A stretch of DNA of 26,141 nucleotides from Pleurotus ostreatus/Saccharomyces cerevisiae fusant (GCA_024196135.1 JAMQCK010000362.1:1-26141), one strand, 5' to 3'; shown: positions 1-9,600, counted from the first letter of the stretch. Notes: a model not told the origin generated them from the sequence alone. Numbers and translations: made by a program.

Positions 1-355
1 GAAGAAAGAGGTGGGACACGCACTGAACATACTCCGCCAGCGTCGGGTCCCGGATGGTCACTATCTCGAGCTGGCGCACAAGCTCCGTGGCCATGTCCTT
101 CTTCCACCGTGCCCCCTTCATCTGTCCGTCCGCGCCACGAACAGTCGGGCAGAAGACCTCGACGCTCTCCCATACAAGTGGCAGGAACACGCTGCGCAGC
201 CGGCTCGACGTCTGCGAGAGCGCGTATATGGTCCGGTGGCGGATGAGGTATTTTTGACCTTGCATTGGCAGACAGCCTCCGACGTTGAAGGGAAGACACG
301 GGTGGTGGCCAATGATGATCATGAGCAATTCGGTCGGTAGAGTATCTAGAGCCAT
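1..355 (-). CDS. F-box-like protein, copy 1 (5' exon only, cut by window edge)
   Basis: This is the first exon of a gene that runs off the left edge. The ATG is at 355 and coding runs to 24. The first bases of an intron (GTGCGT) lie at 23-1. The 110 codons start with MALDTLPTELLMIII, a short hydrophobic F-box-like N-terminus, and end ...DPTLAEYV. The exon is 332 bases, exactly as long as exon 1 of the gene at 686-1934, and differs from it at 18 of 110 residues by my count. F-box proteins normally link substrates to SCF ubiquitin ligases; that role is inferred from the family. The rest of the gene lies outside the window, so I cannot say whether this copy is intact. Confidence 0.75.
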   Translation of the reverse strand, partial: MALDTLPTELLMIIIGHHPCLPFNVGGCLPMQGQKYLIRHRTIYALSQTSSRLRSVFLPLVWESVEVFCPTVRGADGQMKGARWKKDMATELVRQLEIVTIRDPTLAEYVQCVSHLFL

Positions 356-685
356 GTTGAGATGGATTGCGCGCTTGACGAGACGTCAGACAGAGGCTGA
401 GTTGATGAGGGTGGAGAGAGCGAAAATATGGCACTACGACCCGCGAGATTCGGGCAGCTGATAGGGAGACGAAGTAATCAAGAAGCAAGGAGCGCGCACA
501 CGCGAATTTGAACGTGGCCATCCCGTGACCTGATGTTCCCACGCCGTCACAGTATGATCACGGGCACAATGGGCTGGATATTGATTCGGTAAATACAGAG
601 GTCTGCAGTCATTGACCGGTCGATGGTATTTATACCTCCACCTCGACCAGAAAAGCAGCACCGTCTACTCGACAGCCTTTACACT
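356..685. promoter_or_regulatory. Intergenic region with promoter of F-box copy 1
   Basis: No gene is seen here. The region lies between the stop of F-box copy 2 (686) and the start of copy 1 (355). A block at about 492-600 matches the block at about 2074-2180 upstream of copy 2, at nearly the same distance from the ATG (roughly 137-205 bases). The shared core on the minus strand includes GGGAAC, TCACGGGATGG and CACGTT. It is probably the promoter core copied with the gene. Confidence 0.5.
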
Positions 686-1934
686 CTAAACGAGAAGGCC
701 CCTCTTGCTGGCGCTACAATAAGTGGCATAAGTAACGTACAAGCGCCGAGGAGGAGGAAGCTCCTTCGAACAGACTCCCCCTCCCTCCTTCTTCTGTTGG
801 ACCGGGCATCTTTGCAGAGCCGAAGCCAGTGTAGGTATCATCAGGTTCTCGCAATCATGCTGGAACTCGTCCGCGCTGTAGTGTCCGATAGACTCGCGAG
901 AACTGCGAATATGAATGGACTTGAGTCTTGGAAGGCTGGATATGATCGTGATGAGGTTTCGCTGCAAGGGCCGTAAGTGAAAGATGTTGCAACGGCAGAC
1001 TCACTTGCTTACCTGGATGACATCGTCGTCTCGAATCGGCGCTGAATAGTAATCGTCTTTGCATCTGAGGGTGACGTTTAGATGCTCAAGGTGCGGCCAG
1101 AACTTGACAATATCTTGGGAAGGCATGTCAGATGCGGTGACTGTATGCCTGATGCGCTACTCACCAGGCCATTCATCCTTCTGAGAGATCTCAAAATAAT
1201 ATGTCGTAAGTTTGAGTCCCGGAGCATGACGCATGTGCGCGAAAACGTGGTCAGATATACGATGATATTCTGACGACGACAGATAGAGGTGTAGCAAGTT
1301 GGGCAAATGGGGTATGATGCCGGATATTTTGTCGGGAATGGACAGATAGCACACCGATAATAGCGGCGGATTCTTCAAGAAGAGTTCAACTAGGCGCTGG
1401 GACTCGTCCTTCGACGAGGTGTCGATGACATCGACGATGTGGAGGGTCTTGAGCTTTGGCATCGCAGCAAGGGCGCGGCAGAACTCGGGGAAGACTCCTT
1501 TCCACGAGTATTCGGTGAGGTATACGGTCACAGACCTACGGTACGACTGGTCAGTCAAGGAACAGCAAATACAAGACAGTGGGAAGGGCCTGTAGTACGC
1601 ACTGGACATACTCCGCCAGCGTCGGGTCGCGGATAGTCACTATCTCAAGCTGGCGCACGAGCTCCGTGGCCATCTCCTTCTTCCACCGCGCCCCATCCAC
1701 TTGCCCATCCTCTCCACAAGCCATCGGGCAGAAGACCTCAACGCTTTGCCACACAAGTGGCAGAAACACGCTACGCAGCTGGCTCGACGTCTGCGAGAGC
1801 GCGTATATGGTCCTGTGACGAACTAAGTATTCTTGAACTTGTTTCGGCAGACACCCTCCAGTGCTGATCGGAAGGCGCGGGTAGTGGCCGATGATGATCA
1901 TAAGCAACTCGGTCGGCAGCGTGTCAAGAGCCAT
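686..1934 (-). CDS. F-box-like leucine-rich protein, copy 2
   Basis: Four exons can be joined without a frame break: 1934-1603, 1535-1165, 1113-1013 and 961-686, giving 359 residues. The introns are 67, 51, 51 and start GTGCGT, GTGAGT and GTAAGC. The N-terminus MALDTLPTELLMIIIGHYPR resembles the F-box of Agaricomycete F-box proteins. Downstream segments such as FPEFCRALAAMPKLKTLHIV and LPNLLHLYLSSSEYH look like irregular leucine-rich repeats that would bind a substrate. An SCF ubiquitin-ligase adaptor role is inferred from the family. The last about 40 residues (KKEGGG..., arginine/proline-rich) are less domain-like. Copy 1 lies just downstream on the same strand. The start is chosen because it matches copy 1 exactly. 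Confidence 0.75.
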
Positions 1935-2308
1935 GTTGACTCGAACTGCGAGCGGGACAAGCGATACACCGAAGCGGTAGATGTTCCAAGGGTATGAGGG
2001 CGATGAGTCAGCGCAACGGCTCGGGAGATGTTGAGTGTTGTCAGGAAGACAAAGTGGTTCAGGACAAAGAGCGTCGCGTGCGCGCGAATCTTAACGTGCC
2101 CATCCCGTGATTGAAGTTCCCACGCCGTTACGTGGTAGGGTCACATTACAAAGGGCAGGATGTTGGATTGATATTGCACTGAATGCTTACAACAGTACTT
2201 CGAGTACTGGATTACATAGGAATGAATAAAAAGAGAGCGCCTAGATGCGAATACATAGTAGCCAATGTTCCCTTATTCCCCAAGACCCCAGGAAGAGATA
2301 GACGAAGC
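1935..2308. promoter_or_regulatory. Intergenic region with promoter of F-box copy 2
   Basis: No gene is seen in these 374 bases. The region carries the 5' side of F-box copy 2 and the 3' side of the enzyme gene at 2309. The block at about 2074-2180 is shared with the upstream region of copy 1. The direct order of genes and promoters marks a tandem duplication with a unit of 1,579 bases, measured start codon to start codon. Confidence 0.45.
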
Positions 2309-3636
2309 TTAGACGACGTTGAAGGCCGTGCCACCCGCGCGGGCATCCAGAGAGATGACCTCGTTCAGGCCCATGACCTCGAAGAACGCCTTCGGGTCCA
2401 TGCCCTTCGCGCTCGACCAGTCGGTGCCGGTCTTCTTGAGGGACGCCATCGCGGCGCGGACAGCGTGCACCATCGCCACACTGGACACCAGCGAGAAGAC
2501 TAGGCAGGGTGTCAGCAAGCCTCGAGAAGTATCACACGGGCTGACGCACTGATGATCTTCGCGCCCATCTGCTCGGCTTCCCTGCAGGTGAACGACGGCG
2601 TGAGCCCGCCGGAGATGACGTTGACGAGCACCGGCTTCGGCGCGAGCGCGTTGACAGTCGACTCGAGCAGCTCCTTCGTCCGGACGCCCTCAATGAAGCA
2701 CACGTCCGCGCCCGCGTCGGCCGCGAGCTTCAGCCGGTAGATCGCCTCGTCCATCCCGAGCACCTGCGCCGAGTCCGTGCGCCCGATGATAACCTGCGTG
2801 CGCGTTAGCTCAAGTATCCAGTGTCCCGCGCCACATAAGACCACGCACGAAGTCCGAGCCGCCCGGGATCGAGTCGCGCGCGATGACCGCGGCGCGGATG
2901 CGCGTGAGGAACTCCTCGCGCGAGACGACCTGCTTGCCCATGAGGTGGCCGCAGCGCTTCGTCTGCACCTGGTCCTCAATGTGCATCGCCGCGACGCCGG
3001 CGCGGACGTACTCGCGCACCGTGCGGGCGACGTTCGCAGGGCCGCCGAAGCCGGTGTCGGCGTCCGCGATGACGGGCGTCGTGGGGTCGAGGCTGCAGAC
3101 CATTTGGGCGGCCTAGGATAAATATGAGTACGAGGTATCAACAAAGGAGTGGGGGCTACATACACCAACGAAGTCGTTCAAGGTCGCGATGGCGAGGTCG
3201 GGCTGACCGAGGCGCGAAGCAGTCGTTGCTGCGCCACTCTGGTACAGACAATCGAAGCCGGCCTCCAAAGCGCAGCGCGCACTGATGCCGTCACAAATTC
3301 CAGGCGCGACCTGAGAAGGCTTCTGAGCACATATGAAAGAAGCAGGTGTGGCGTGATACTCACGACGATCCCGGGGCGGGCGAGCATCTGGCGCAGACGC
3401 GTGGACGGGTTGAGTGAAAGCGGCCCCTCGAGGAAGTTCTTGGGGTCGAGGCGGGGGTTGTAGTACACGTTGCGCTCAGCGGGGCCGTCCATGGCGACGT
3501 CGGCGGGCACAGGGACTGCCACCGGCGCAGACCCGTTCGTGGTAGTGGTGGTGGTCGCGGTCGCCGCCTGGCGCTCGGTAGCCGCGGCAGCAGCGGGGGC
3601 ATTGTGCGAGGAAAGGTTGAGCTCGAAGCCGGCCAT
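2309..3636 (-). CDS. Isocitrate lyase/PEP mutase superfamily enzyme (oxaloacetate-hydrolase-like)
   Basis: Five exons join in frame (3636-3364, 3310-3164, 3112-2849, 2793-2550, 2499-2309) to give 372 residues. The introns are 50-55 bases. The first about 60 residues are an Ala/Thr/Pro-rich low-complexity tail, so the enzyme fold starts near residue 75. Family motifs follow in order: a DGISARCALEAGF segment, a metal-binding DADTGFGG (DADTG at about 157-161), and KRCGH (about 192-196) with the active-site cysteine typical of isocitrate and methylisocitrate lyases and of oxaloacetate acetylhydrolases. The segment GRTDSAQVLGMDEAI fits the C-terminal half of the barrel. Such enzymes cleave C-C bonds of 2-hydroxy or 2-oxo acids with Mg2+. 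In wood-decay fungi the oxaloacetate branch makes oxalate. Which substrate this one uses cannot be read from sequence alone; 2,3-dimethylmalate lyase or methylisocitrate lyase activity are alternatives. Confidence 0.88.
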
Positions 3637-3742
3637 CGTAGATGCTTGGCGAGGAGGAGATGCGGGGTAAGGAAGAGGATGTGATGAGGAGGTGCTCGAG
3701 TGTGGGGCACTTGCTGGAGAACTACGGGCTCGGCACTCATGC

Positions 3743-3749
3743 TTTTATA
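3743..3749 (-). promoter_or_regulatory. TATA box of the lyase gene
   Basis: The minus strand reads TATAAAA about 107 bases upstream of the ATG at 3636. It is a canonical core promoter motif and suggests a 5' leader of roughly 70-80 bases. Confidence 0.55.
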
Positions 3750-3752
3750 CAC

Positions 3753-4640
3753 TCACCCACTCGACTTTCCTTCCCCAAACGAGCGTGCGGCCTTAGAGTG
3801 TTAACGCGCATGTGATGGCCCATCGCCGAGTAGATCTTGTCAATGGGCAATTTAGTAGCACGGCAGGTGTCCCCGGGACGGCTCACGAACGGCCTCGCAG
3901 GATATGAGCCTGTAGCCGTGGTAAGCATCGAGGTTGTTCAATGTTCTCAATACTGCTCGCACGTACCAGTCGCCCACAAGCGCGCCCGCGCAGCATTCCT
4001 CTTGTTAGCTGGCGGGACGTCGCGGTTAACCGACCCAAATCCAACATACCTCGGCTGGCGCACCGAATAAAGCAATAGGGTCTGCAGGCAAAAGAGACGG
4101 TGGCGCTAGCGGCAGATAAATCGGGAGGTTGATCCCAGGTACTACTGCCACCGCCAAGCCCACCTCTGAGCTACGCTATCTCGGGCGTTCTCGGGCTGAG
4201 CGGCGACGTGCACCCGGGAAGCATAGAAGTGGGCCATTGTTCCCAGCTGGTGCGGCGCTAAGGCGGACGTGAACGACTGCCTGAACAACCTCCTCCTTGG
4301 CGGACGGCGAATCTGCCAGAGGCTTGCGCTTGGCGCGCAGCGGAGGACGTGCTCGGTCCGCTAACCGCCGCAGCGTGTTATCCGAGGGGAACGCGCTGCT
4401 GCGTATCCTTCGTCAGTTGTGGCAAGATGCACGTAGCCGGTAATTTCTAGAAAGCGCTGCGCGCAGAGCATACGTGACCGAGTTCATGGGCACGGAAGGA
4501 TGTATTCTCAGAGGCAGAGAAGTTACAGCGCGAAGGACGGAAGCCTCGGAATACCCGCACGTACGCTTAGAGGACTTTCAGGTGGCGAACGATGAAGGCC
4601 TGCTGTCCCTGACTGTCAGAAATTGACGCTTGATATCGGG
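3753..4640. other. Gene-free stretch upstream of the lyase gene
   Basis: I see no convincing coding frame, RNA gene or repeat in these about 890 bases. Short open frames are present on both strands, but none shows family motifs or a splice pattern that extends them. The part near 3753-3950 probably holds distal promoter elements of the lyase gene. Confidence 0.4.
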
Positions 4641-5093
4641 TTTTCATTGAATACATTTGCTTGGAGGACTGCTTTGCACAGCTGATAGCGGCGGACCACG
4701 GACGATACGACCTATATGGTGATGTTAGCGTTGTGGCGCGGCCGCAAAAGCATCCTTACCTCGATAATGACCAGGCCCAGGTCCTGCTCCACCACTTCTC
4801 TGATGAAGAAGAGGAACGCCTGAGGTACGCTCGAGGAACGCGCAGGGCAGTGGTAGAAGCACGAGGCCGACGCGTCCGTTAAGTTGTGCGTAGGACGTGA
4901 TCCTCTTCTCGCCAAGCCGTTCACCGTCAGTGCTATACGTGTTCATGCTCACCGACAGGGGCAGTGCTCGAGCGGCACAAGCCTCGTGCGCGTTTGGGCA
5001 AGGCCGAGCGGAAGGATGATACAGTTCATTGCTCTTTACGGTAGTACAGGCGACACGTTGATGACCATATCGCTGAGTTGGAAAGAATGGCAC
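4641..5093 (-). other. Possible coding remnant or long 3' region of Hub1
   Basis: Directly downstream of Hub1, the minus strand holds a good intron (donor GTAAGG, branch CTAAC, acceptor ATATAG, about 4762-4712). It joins two open stretches that read REVVEQDLGLVIIE and VVSSVVRRYQLC and reach a stop near 4624. A further acceptor CTCAG lies at about 4827. I do not recognise the protein, and upstream exons cannot be joined cleanly. It could be a small unknown gene, a relic, or a spliced 3' untranslated region of Hub1, whose stop is only 19 bases away from the start of this stretch. Confidence 0.2.
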
Positions 5094-5111
5094 GTCGGTC
5101 GACTCGTAGAA

Positions 5112-5588
5112 TTAGTACATTTCAAGGCTCATCCCGTCGTGGATCTCGTAGTCCGCGAGCGTGATGTGATCCTTGTATATGGTGTACCTGCAAGGCGCCA
5201 GTCAGTTTCCCGCACGCCGCAAAGTCAATTTCAGAAGAAGAGTGGTGGATGGCAGAATGACGGTTGGTGAACGGAGGTATGGCTCGGTCGCGTCGTAACA
5301 ATTCACTAACCATTTCTTTAGCTGAATCTTCGAAGCATCCGTGCCGGTCTGCGCGGCGATGAGCTTCTTGAGATCGCCAACGGTGTCATCTGGGCTGCAT
5401 TTTACGCGGACTGTATAGGCAAGTCGACATGCGGTAGTCAGTAACGGCTTCTGGGCGAACAATCAGACGGTTAGGCGCCGCCAAGTGCGCACCTTTGCGT
5501 CCTAGACGATCGTTCGCAATCACCTGCCGAGCATTGTGAATGTCGCATCCACAGCATCTGCATACATTCATACCTCAATCAGAGCCAT
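5112..5588 (-). CDS. hub1: Hub1/UBL5 ubiquitin-like splicing modifier
   Basis: Four exons (5588-5574, 5523-5493, 5410-5311, 5187-5112) join in frame to 73 residues, the size of Hub1/UBL5. Diagnostic stretches are [44 protein letters not shown] and [13 protein letters not shown]. The introns are 50, 82 and 123 bases with good borders; the last donor is GTTAGT. Hub1 has a ubiquitin fold but is not conjugated through a C-terminal glycine. It binds HIND elements in Snu66 (and Prp38 in some species) of the tri-snRNP and tunes 5' splice-site choice; this is family knowledge. Two oddities: the start reads MALIEV instead of the usual MIEV, from a tiny 15-base first exon, and the protein ends in a single tyrosine instead of the usual Tyr-Tyr-X. 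The neighbour upstream is the U6 snRNA gene on the same strand. Confidence 0.95.
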
Positions 5589-5826
5589 CTGGACAGTAGA
5601 GGAGCCGGTTAGTAGCGGCGGACGTGGAAGATGAAGACAAGCAGTGCTCTCAAAGAGAATCGCCCGTTTTGGGATCATGTGGCGTCGCGTGCTTAAGCGC
5701 CCGGGGCTTGTTCGCCGTCCCAGTCCCCAAATTCCAAGCAGCTTCGGATTCTCGAGGCCTGAAATGCTCTCGGATGTAAGGAAGTTAGGGAAACATGAGC
5801 AGTCCCTTCTGGAAGAAGGTCAGGGC

Positions 5827-5831
5827 AAAAA
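5827..5831 (-). terminator. Probable Pol III terminator of U6
   Basis: Five T residues in a row lie on the minus strand downstream of the U6 core. This is the first T-run longer than four after the conserved region. Confidence 0.4.
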
Positions 5832-5844
5832 GGTGCATAAATAT

Positions 5845-5953
5845 TGAGACCCGTAGGTCTACCACTCCGGAAAAGCGTGTCATCCTTGTGCAGGGGCCAT
5901 GCTAATCTTCTCTGTATCGTTCCAAATTTTTCGTATGTCACCCCGAAGGGGAC
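5845..5953 (-). ncRNA. U6: U6 spliceosomal snRNA
   Basis: The minus strand carries the unmistakable U6 core: a 5' stem-loop GTCCCCTTCGGGG starting near 5953, then GGAACGATACAGAGAAGATT with the ACAGAGA box at 5915-5909, the AGC catalytic triad at 5903-5901, and the internal stem-loop region CATGGCCCCTGCACAAGGAT followed by GACACGC. U6 pairs with U4 and then with U2 and the 5' splice site, and forms the spliceosome's active centre. No intron interrupts the core, unlike in some yeasts. The 3' end is uncertain: TTTT occurs at 5874-5871, a small hairpin (AGACC, loop TACG, GGTCT) at 5860-5847, and a T5 run at 5831-5827 that is the likely Pol III stop. No clear TATA box is seen near -30. Confidence 0.93.
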
Positions 5954-6275
5954 GAGAAGGTTACCGTGCTGCACGAAGTCATTGACAGAAATTTGGCATA
6001 AAAACTGAGCCCGAGGGTCCAGCGACGCTCGGGCCCAGAAGAAACACATGCAAGCGCCGGTGACGTATGTGATGACGCTTTGCTTCTCGCGACCATGCTG
6101 ACGGCGCCTATCGAGTCCAAGTGGACTGTGAAAGCTCGAGCGCCAAGGCTCCTCCACTTCGTTCGGGTGTTCCCAAGCTTCGTGTACATTTGCTGGCGCG
6201 AATGACGCTGAAGCGTCATGAGTGGGGCGCTCGACGACGATGACGGTAGGTGAAGGGGCAACACGAGCTCAGACC

Positions 6276-6282
6276 TATAAAA
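6276..6282 (+). promoter_or_regulatory. TATA box of the Hmp1-like gene
   Basis: TATAAAA lies 75 bases before the ATG at 6357. The leader that follows is CA-rich, as is common for strongly expressed basidiomycete genes. Confidence 0.65.
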
Positions 6283-6356
6283 GGGCCTTCAGCAATCGCC
6301 CATTCCCCACTTCACGTCCAACAAGCAAATCCTTCACTTAACAAACAAACATCATC

Positions 6357-6767
6357 ATGTCTTCCTCTCCGTCCAAGACCTCTGGCCAGTACCACGAGAA
6401 GAAGGGCTCCATGAAGGAGACTGTAAGTCCCTCGCGCCCGTATATCCTGCGCTTTAGCTGACGCCACACGTAGGTCGGCAACATGCTCGGTCTCGGCGGC
6501 ACCGCTGACCGTGGCCGCATGGAGCATGCCGAGGGCAAGGGCGAGTACAACGCCGCTCGCGCCCAGGGTTGGACCGAGGGCACGGCCGACCGTGTCACCG
6601 GCAAGAAGGACTCCGTCGTCGGCGCTGTCACTGGCGACCGCAGCCAGCAGCATTCGGGTACGTATCTCGGTCATCGCGAGGCTGTCGCGGACCAACTCAC
6701 ACGTCCTCCAGGCGAGATGCGTGAGAACAAGGGCGATTGGAAGCAGAGCATCAACCGCCACTTGTAG
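6357..6767 (+). CDS. Mismatch/cruciform DNA recognition (Hmp1/CsbD-like) stress protein
   Basis: Three exons (6357-6422, 6474-6657, 6712-6767) give 101 residues. The introns are 51 and 54 bases with GTAAGT/TAG and GTACGT/CAG borders. The protein is very hydrophilic and Gly/Lys/Glu-rich. Repeated CsbD-type phrases are visible: TSGQYHEKKGSMKETVGNML, AEGKGEYNAARAQGWTEGTA, DRVTGKKDSVVGAVTGD and GEMRENKGDW. Basidiomycete members are named after Ustilago Hmp1, reported to recognise mismatched and cruciform DNA. Bacterial CsbD is a general stress protein. A role in stress protection is inferred. The gene is transcribed away from U6, with its own TATA box. The start is the first ATG after a short CA-rich leader. 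Confidence 0.85.
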
Positions 6768-7250
6768 ACGCGCGATTGAGAAGGAAGGAAGAAATCTAAA
6801 TTGTACTGTATACCCACGTCGTGTATCATATCCAATAGCCCTTCCGCGGGCATAATTTCTTGAACTTTTCCGATATCCGTTGATCCCCTCCACCAGCAAG
6901 TCCGCGAGTGTCAACCCACTCGATACAAGTACTTCGGCGCATAGAAAGCCACGGGGTCCGTAGAAAAATTCAAGACCGCGAGCTCTGCGTCGGTCTATCC
7001 GTGCGCGTGCAAGTTGAAGCAAGCCCGCGTGCATAACACGAGGTCGCGACATACCCCATTAGGCAACAACGCCGCGCTGCGTCAATAAGAACTAGGCAAA
7101 TATATAAACACATGCGAATACGCCACAACTCTGCGTGTATTGCATAGAACATACTGTCAAGAAAGATAACATACACGGCCAATTCAGATTGCCAAGTCCC
7201 ATATATTGGAGCGACCGTCTCGACGCCCGAGCTCTCAACCCTTACATGGC
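6768..7250. other. Gene-free stretch after the Hmp1-like gene
   Basis: I see no gene, RNA or clear repeat in these about 480 bases. The first 100 bases after the stop probably form the 3' untranslated region. Confidence 0.35.
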
Positions 7251-7760
7251 ACGCCTCTCACTTCCGACCTCATCTATGCCCTCCTTTTGTTCCAGGTGCA
7301 TCTCGCGCGATCCCGGGCGCGGTCCCTCGCTCGACGCAGGGTCTGACTGGCCACTACGAGTGTCGAATGAGCCGGACTCGGACATGTTTCTCACGTTCGC
7401 GTCCCGACTTTCCATTGGTGGGGTAGTAACTCTAAGGTACTATCTCACCGTTTGTTGGGATGCGTTTCCCGCCGGGTTTTCAGAACGACTTTCGGGTGAG
7501 CCGGACTTTGATCCGAATTCCTTCGGCCGACTCGCCTGGTTCGCGTCATCGTCGTCATCGACATCCCCCTCCCTTTCCCACGCTTTTTCCGCGCGTGTCC
7601 CGGCCACCTGCGCGCATGCCACCAATTGACTGCCAACGGCTTCTCGACCTCCCCACTCCACCTCAAGCGCGACCGATGGTGCGAACAACGATGACACTGT
7701 GCGCCGGAGTCTGACTCTGGAGTAGCGACGCGCGTCACGTCGCTCGGTAGCGTCACCCGA
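7251..7760 (-). other. Possible acidic disordered protein fragment
   Basis: On the minus strand two open stretches read like a hydrophilic, probably disordered protein: EREGDVDDDDDANQASRPKE with KSGSPESRSENPAGN, ending at a stop at 7440, and a second stretch MSESGSFDTRSGQSDPASSE with EMHLEQKEG below it. A GTGAGA donor at 7448 precedes the stop, but the acceptors I see do not join the two stretches in the same frame. No family is recognised. It may be the C-terminal end of a gene with upstream exons I cannot find, or a relic. Confidence 0.22.
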
Positions 7761-8023
7761 TCAGTGCCGAAGGACAGCGATCGGCACGTCGTGTCTTCGA
7801 CGATGACTGCGTGCGCGCCGTCAATGTATCAAGCTATCTCCCCCGCCACCGCTCTCCTCTCGCAACTCCGCCCTCCCTCCTCACCACTCCCTACCTGACC
7901 ATGCCCAGGAGCTCGTTACGCTGCTGCTACATCGACATACCTCGTATTCCCTCGGGGATTGCCCTCGCCGCCGTCCTGCGCGGCCTCGTGCGATGGTAGG
8001 ATGTGACTGATCTTGCGACTCAG

Positions 8024-9600
8024 CGCTCGCGACGAGCTCGGAACCGTCGCCGATGCCCTCGCGATGCAAGCTGGCGCGATGATCAAGACCGCCTCCGCCG
8101 CTCCACGATGCGGGGAATCTTCATCGGTAAGCACGCAACATGTCTTGACAAGTCACGACGCTCGCTGACCTTGTGCTAGTTCTGCGCGTCGACCACCAGG
8201 ATCTGTGGCTGCTGCACAATGTTGGGCTTACTGAGATGCGCCGGCCGGCCGTTCGACGCATCCGTGCGCGTCTTGAGGTCTCGGCATCCTTCGGGTGAGT
8301 ACAACACCTTCAAAGTCTACTTCCCTCGCCCGACCCATCTCATTACACAAAGCACTGACTGACCACTTATTCAGCGATCTTATGCGAATCCCCGACCGCC
8401 GGAGGCATACGCGGGGCTTCTGGGCGAGTGCTGCGAAGGCTGAGGTACGCCACGCTCCTTTACTTGAAAAGTCTCGCTAACCATTTCGCAGTGTTGCCGG
8501 CGCGCGAAGCGACAGGGCGCACGGTCTCGTGGTTGCGCAGCGGACTGAACATGCATGATACCTCAGGACGAGAGGTCTTGGCCCCTCCGTCAACGCGTCG
8601 ACAAAATAAGGTGAAACTCTGTCAACACGAAATCAGGCCGGCACGACGAGGACGAAAGTACACGCGGGGAAGTACAGAGCACGTAGACTATCTCGGGACG
8701 CGGCAACAGACGTCGAGAGGCCGCGGTATGGCCGGATAGGCGGGGATATGCCGTCGAGAGAAGGAACGCTGCTGCGCGAGGGAACGAAGGTGAGCGACTT
8801 CCCGGTCAATTTTGTGCGTCGTTGCTGATATTTTCAGCAAGGATCCACGTTCCCGCAGCCCCTGCGTACCCGCCGCCGCCCTGAACCTCCCCGCGAACCC
8901 ACCCCCACGCACGCCGACCCTACGACCCACGGCAGGGGAAACTATGCCGGCACGCGGTACGGTGAGTTTCTGACCCTAAACCCCACTTCCTGCATTCTAA
9001 CATAGTTTCTTTGCTTAGAAGGATGAGATACACACTGTACATGATGTACCCAAGCCCCCATCCATCCCCCCTCACCGGGCACCCGAAGAATCGAGGTACG
9101 CTTCGTTGGTCACTTGCCCCCTTGGACTCGATGCTCATACACTCGCAGTGCCTCGACAATGCCCTCCCTCAAGACATCGACAACAATTCTGTTCGAGCGT
9201 CCTCCGCGGCGCTTACCATGCGCTTCCAGCCGCCCAGGCACATCCAAGCGTTTTGATGCAGCATTGGTAAGTTTTCCTTGTTATCGCTTCGTGCTACTGC
9301 TTATGTTTGCATTGTAGAAGTCGAAGGGGGCGAGGGGGACCAAGGGGAGATGAGCTCGAAAGAGCTCGCTTCGCTTTTGAGGCCGATGTGCTCAAGGAGG
9401 GGCATCATCGCTTCGGTGAGTAACGAATCCACCCTTCCCTTAATTCCCCTTCTTTTTCAATCATATTCCCCTTACCTCCCTCCCCTTCCATCACCTCCCC
9501 CCTTCGCATCCCTTCCCTCTCCTTTATTCAGCTTACTCACTCGTACCTTACAGGTGCTCGACTTACTCAAGCACTAGAAGACGACCGAGAAGCGCTGTAG
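8024..9600 (+). pseudogene. Chain of exon-like segments, probably a decayed or unrecognised multi-exon gene
   Basis: The plus strand shows repeated, well-formed splice borders around short open segments. Segments 8180-8294 and 8375-8444 join in frame across an 80-base intron and read LWLLHNVGLTEMRRPAVRRI followed by LMRIPDRRRHTRGFWASAAK. Segment 8024-8126 (RDELGTVADALAMQAGAMIK) precedes them with a good donor, but joins only if an alternative acceptor is used. Segment 9317-9415 continues in frame into 9554-9600 and reads as a coiled coil (ELERARFAFEADVLKEG, then LTQALEDDREAL and a stop). Between these, several junctions hit stops, for example after 8789-8945. I do not recognise the family. 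A decaying gene is the best fit; a real gene with sequence errors is possible. Confidence 0.3.

Noticed and set aside
4661..4882. Plus-strand 73-codon frame with LYGDVSVVARPQKHP
   Set aside because: It has no family motif, and the opposite strand has a better-formed intron. It is too short to support.
5693..6264. Minus-strand frames across the U6 region
   Set aside because: They run through the conserved U6 RNA, which fully explains the sequence.
6312..7052. 246-codon minus-strand open frame
   Set aside because: It is antisense to the Hmp1-like gene and its introns, has no family motif, and is explained by GC-rich codon mirroring.
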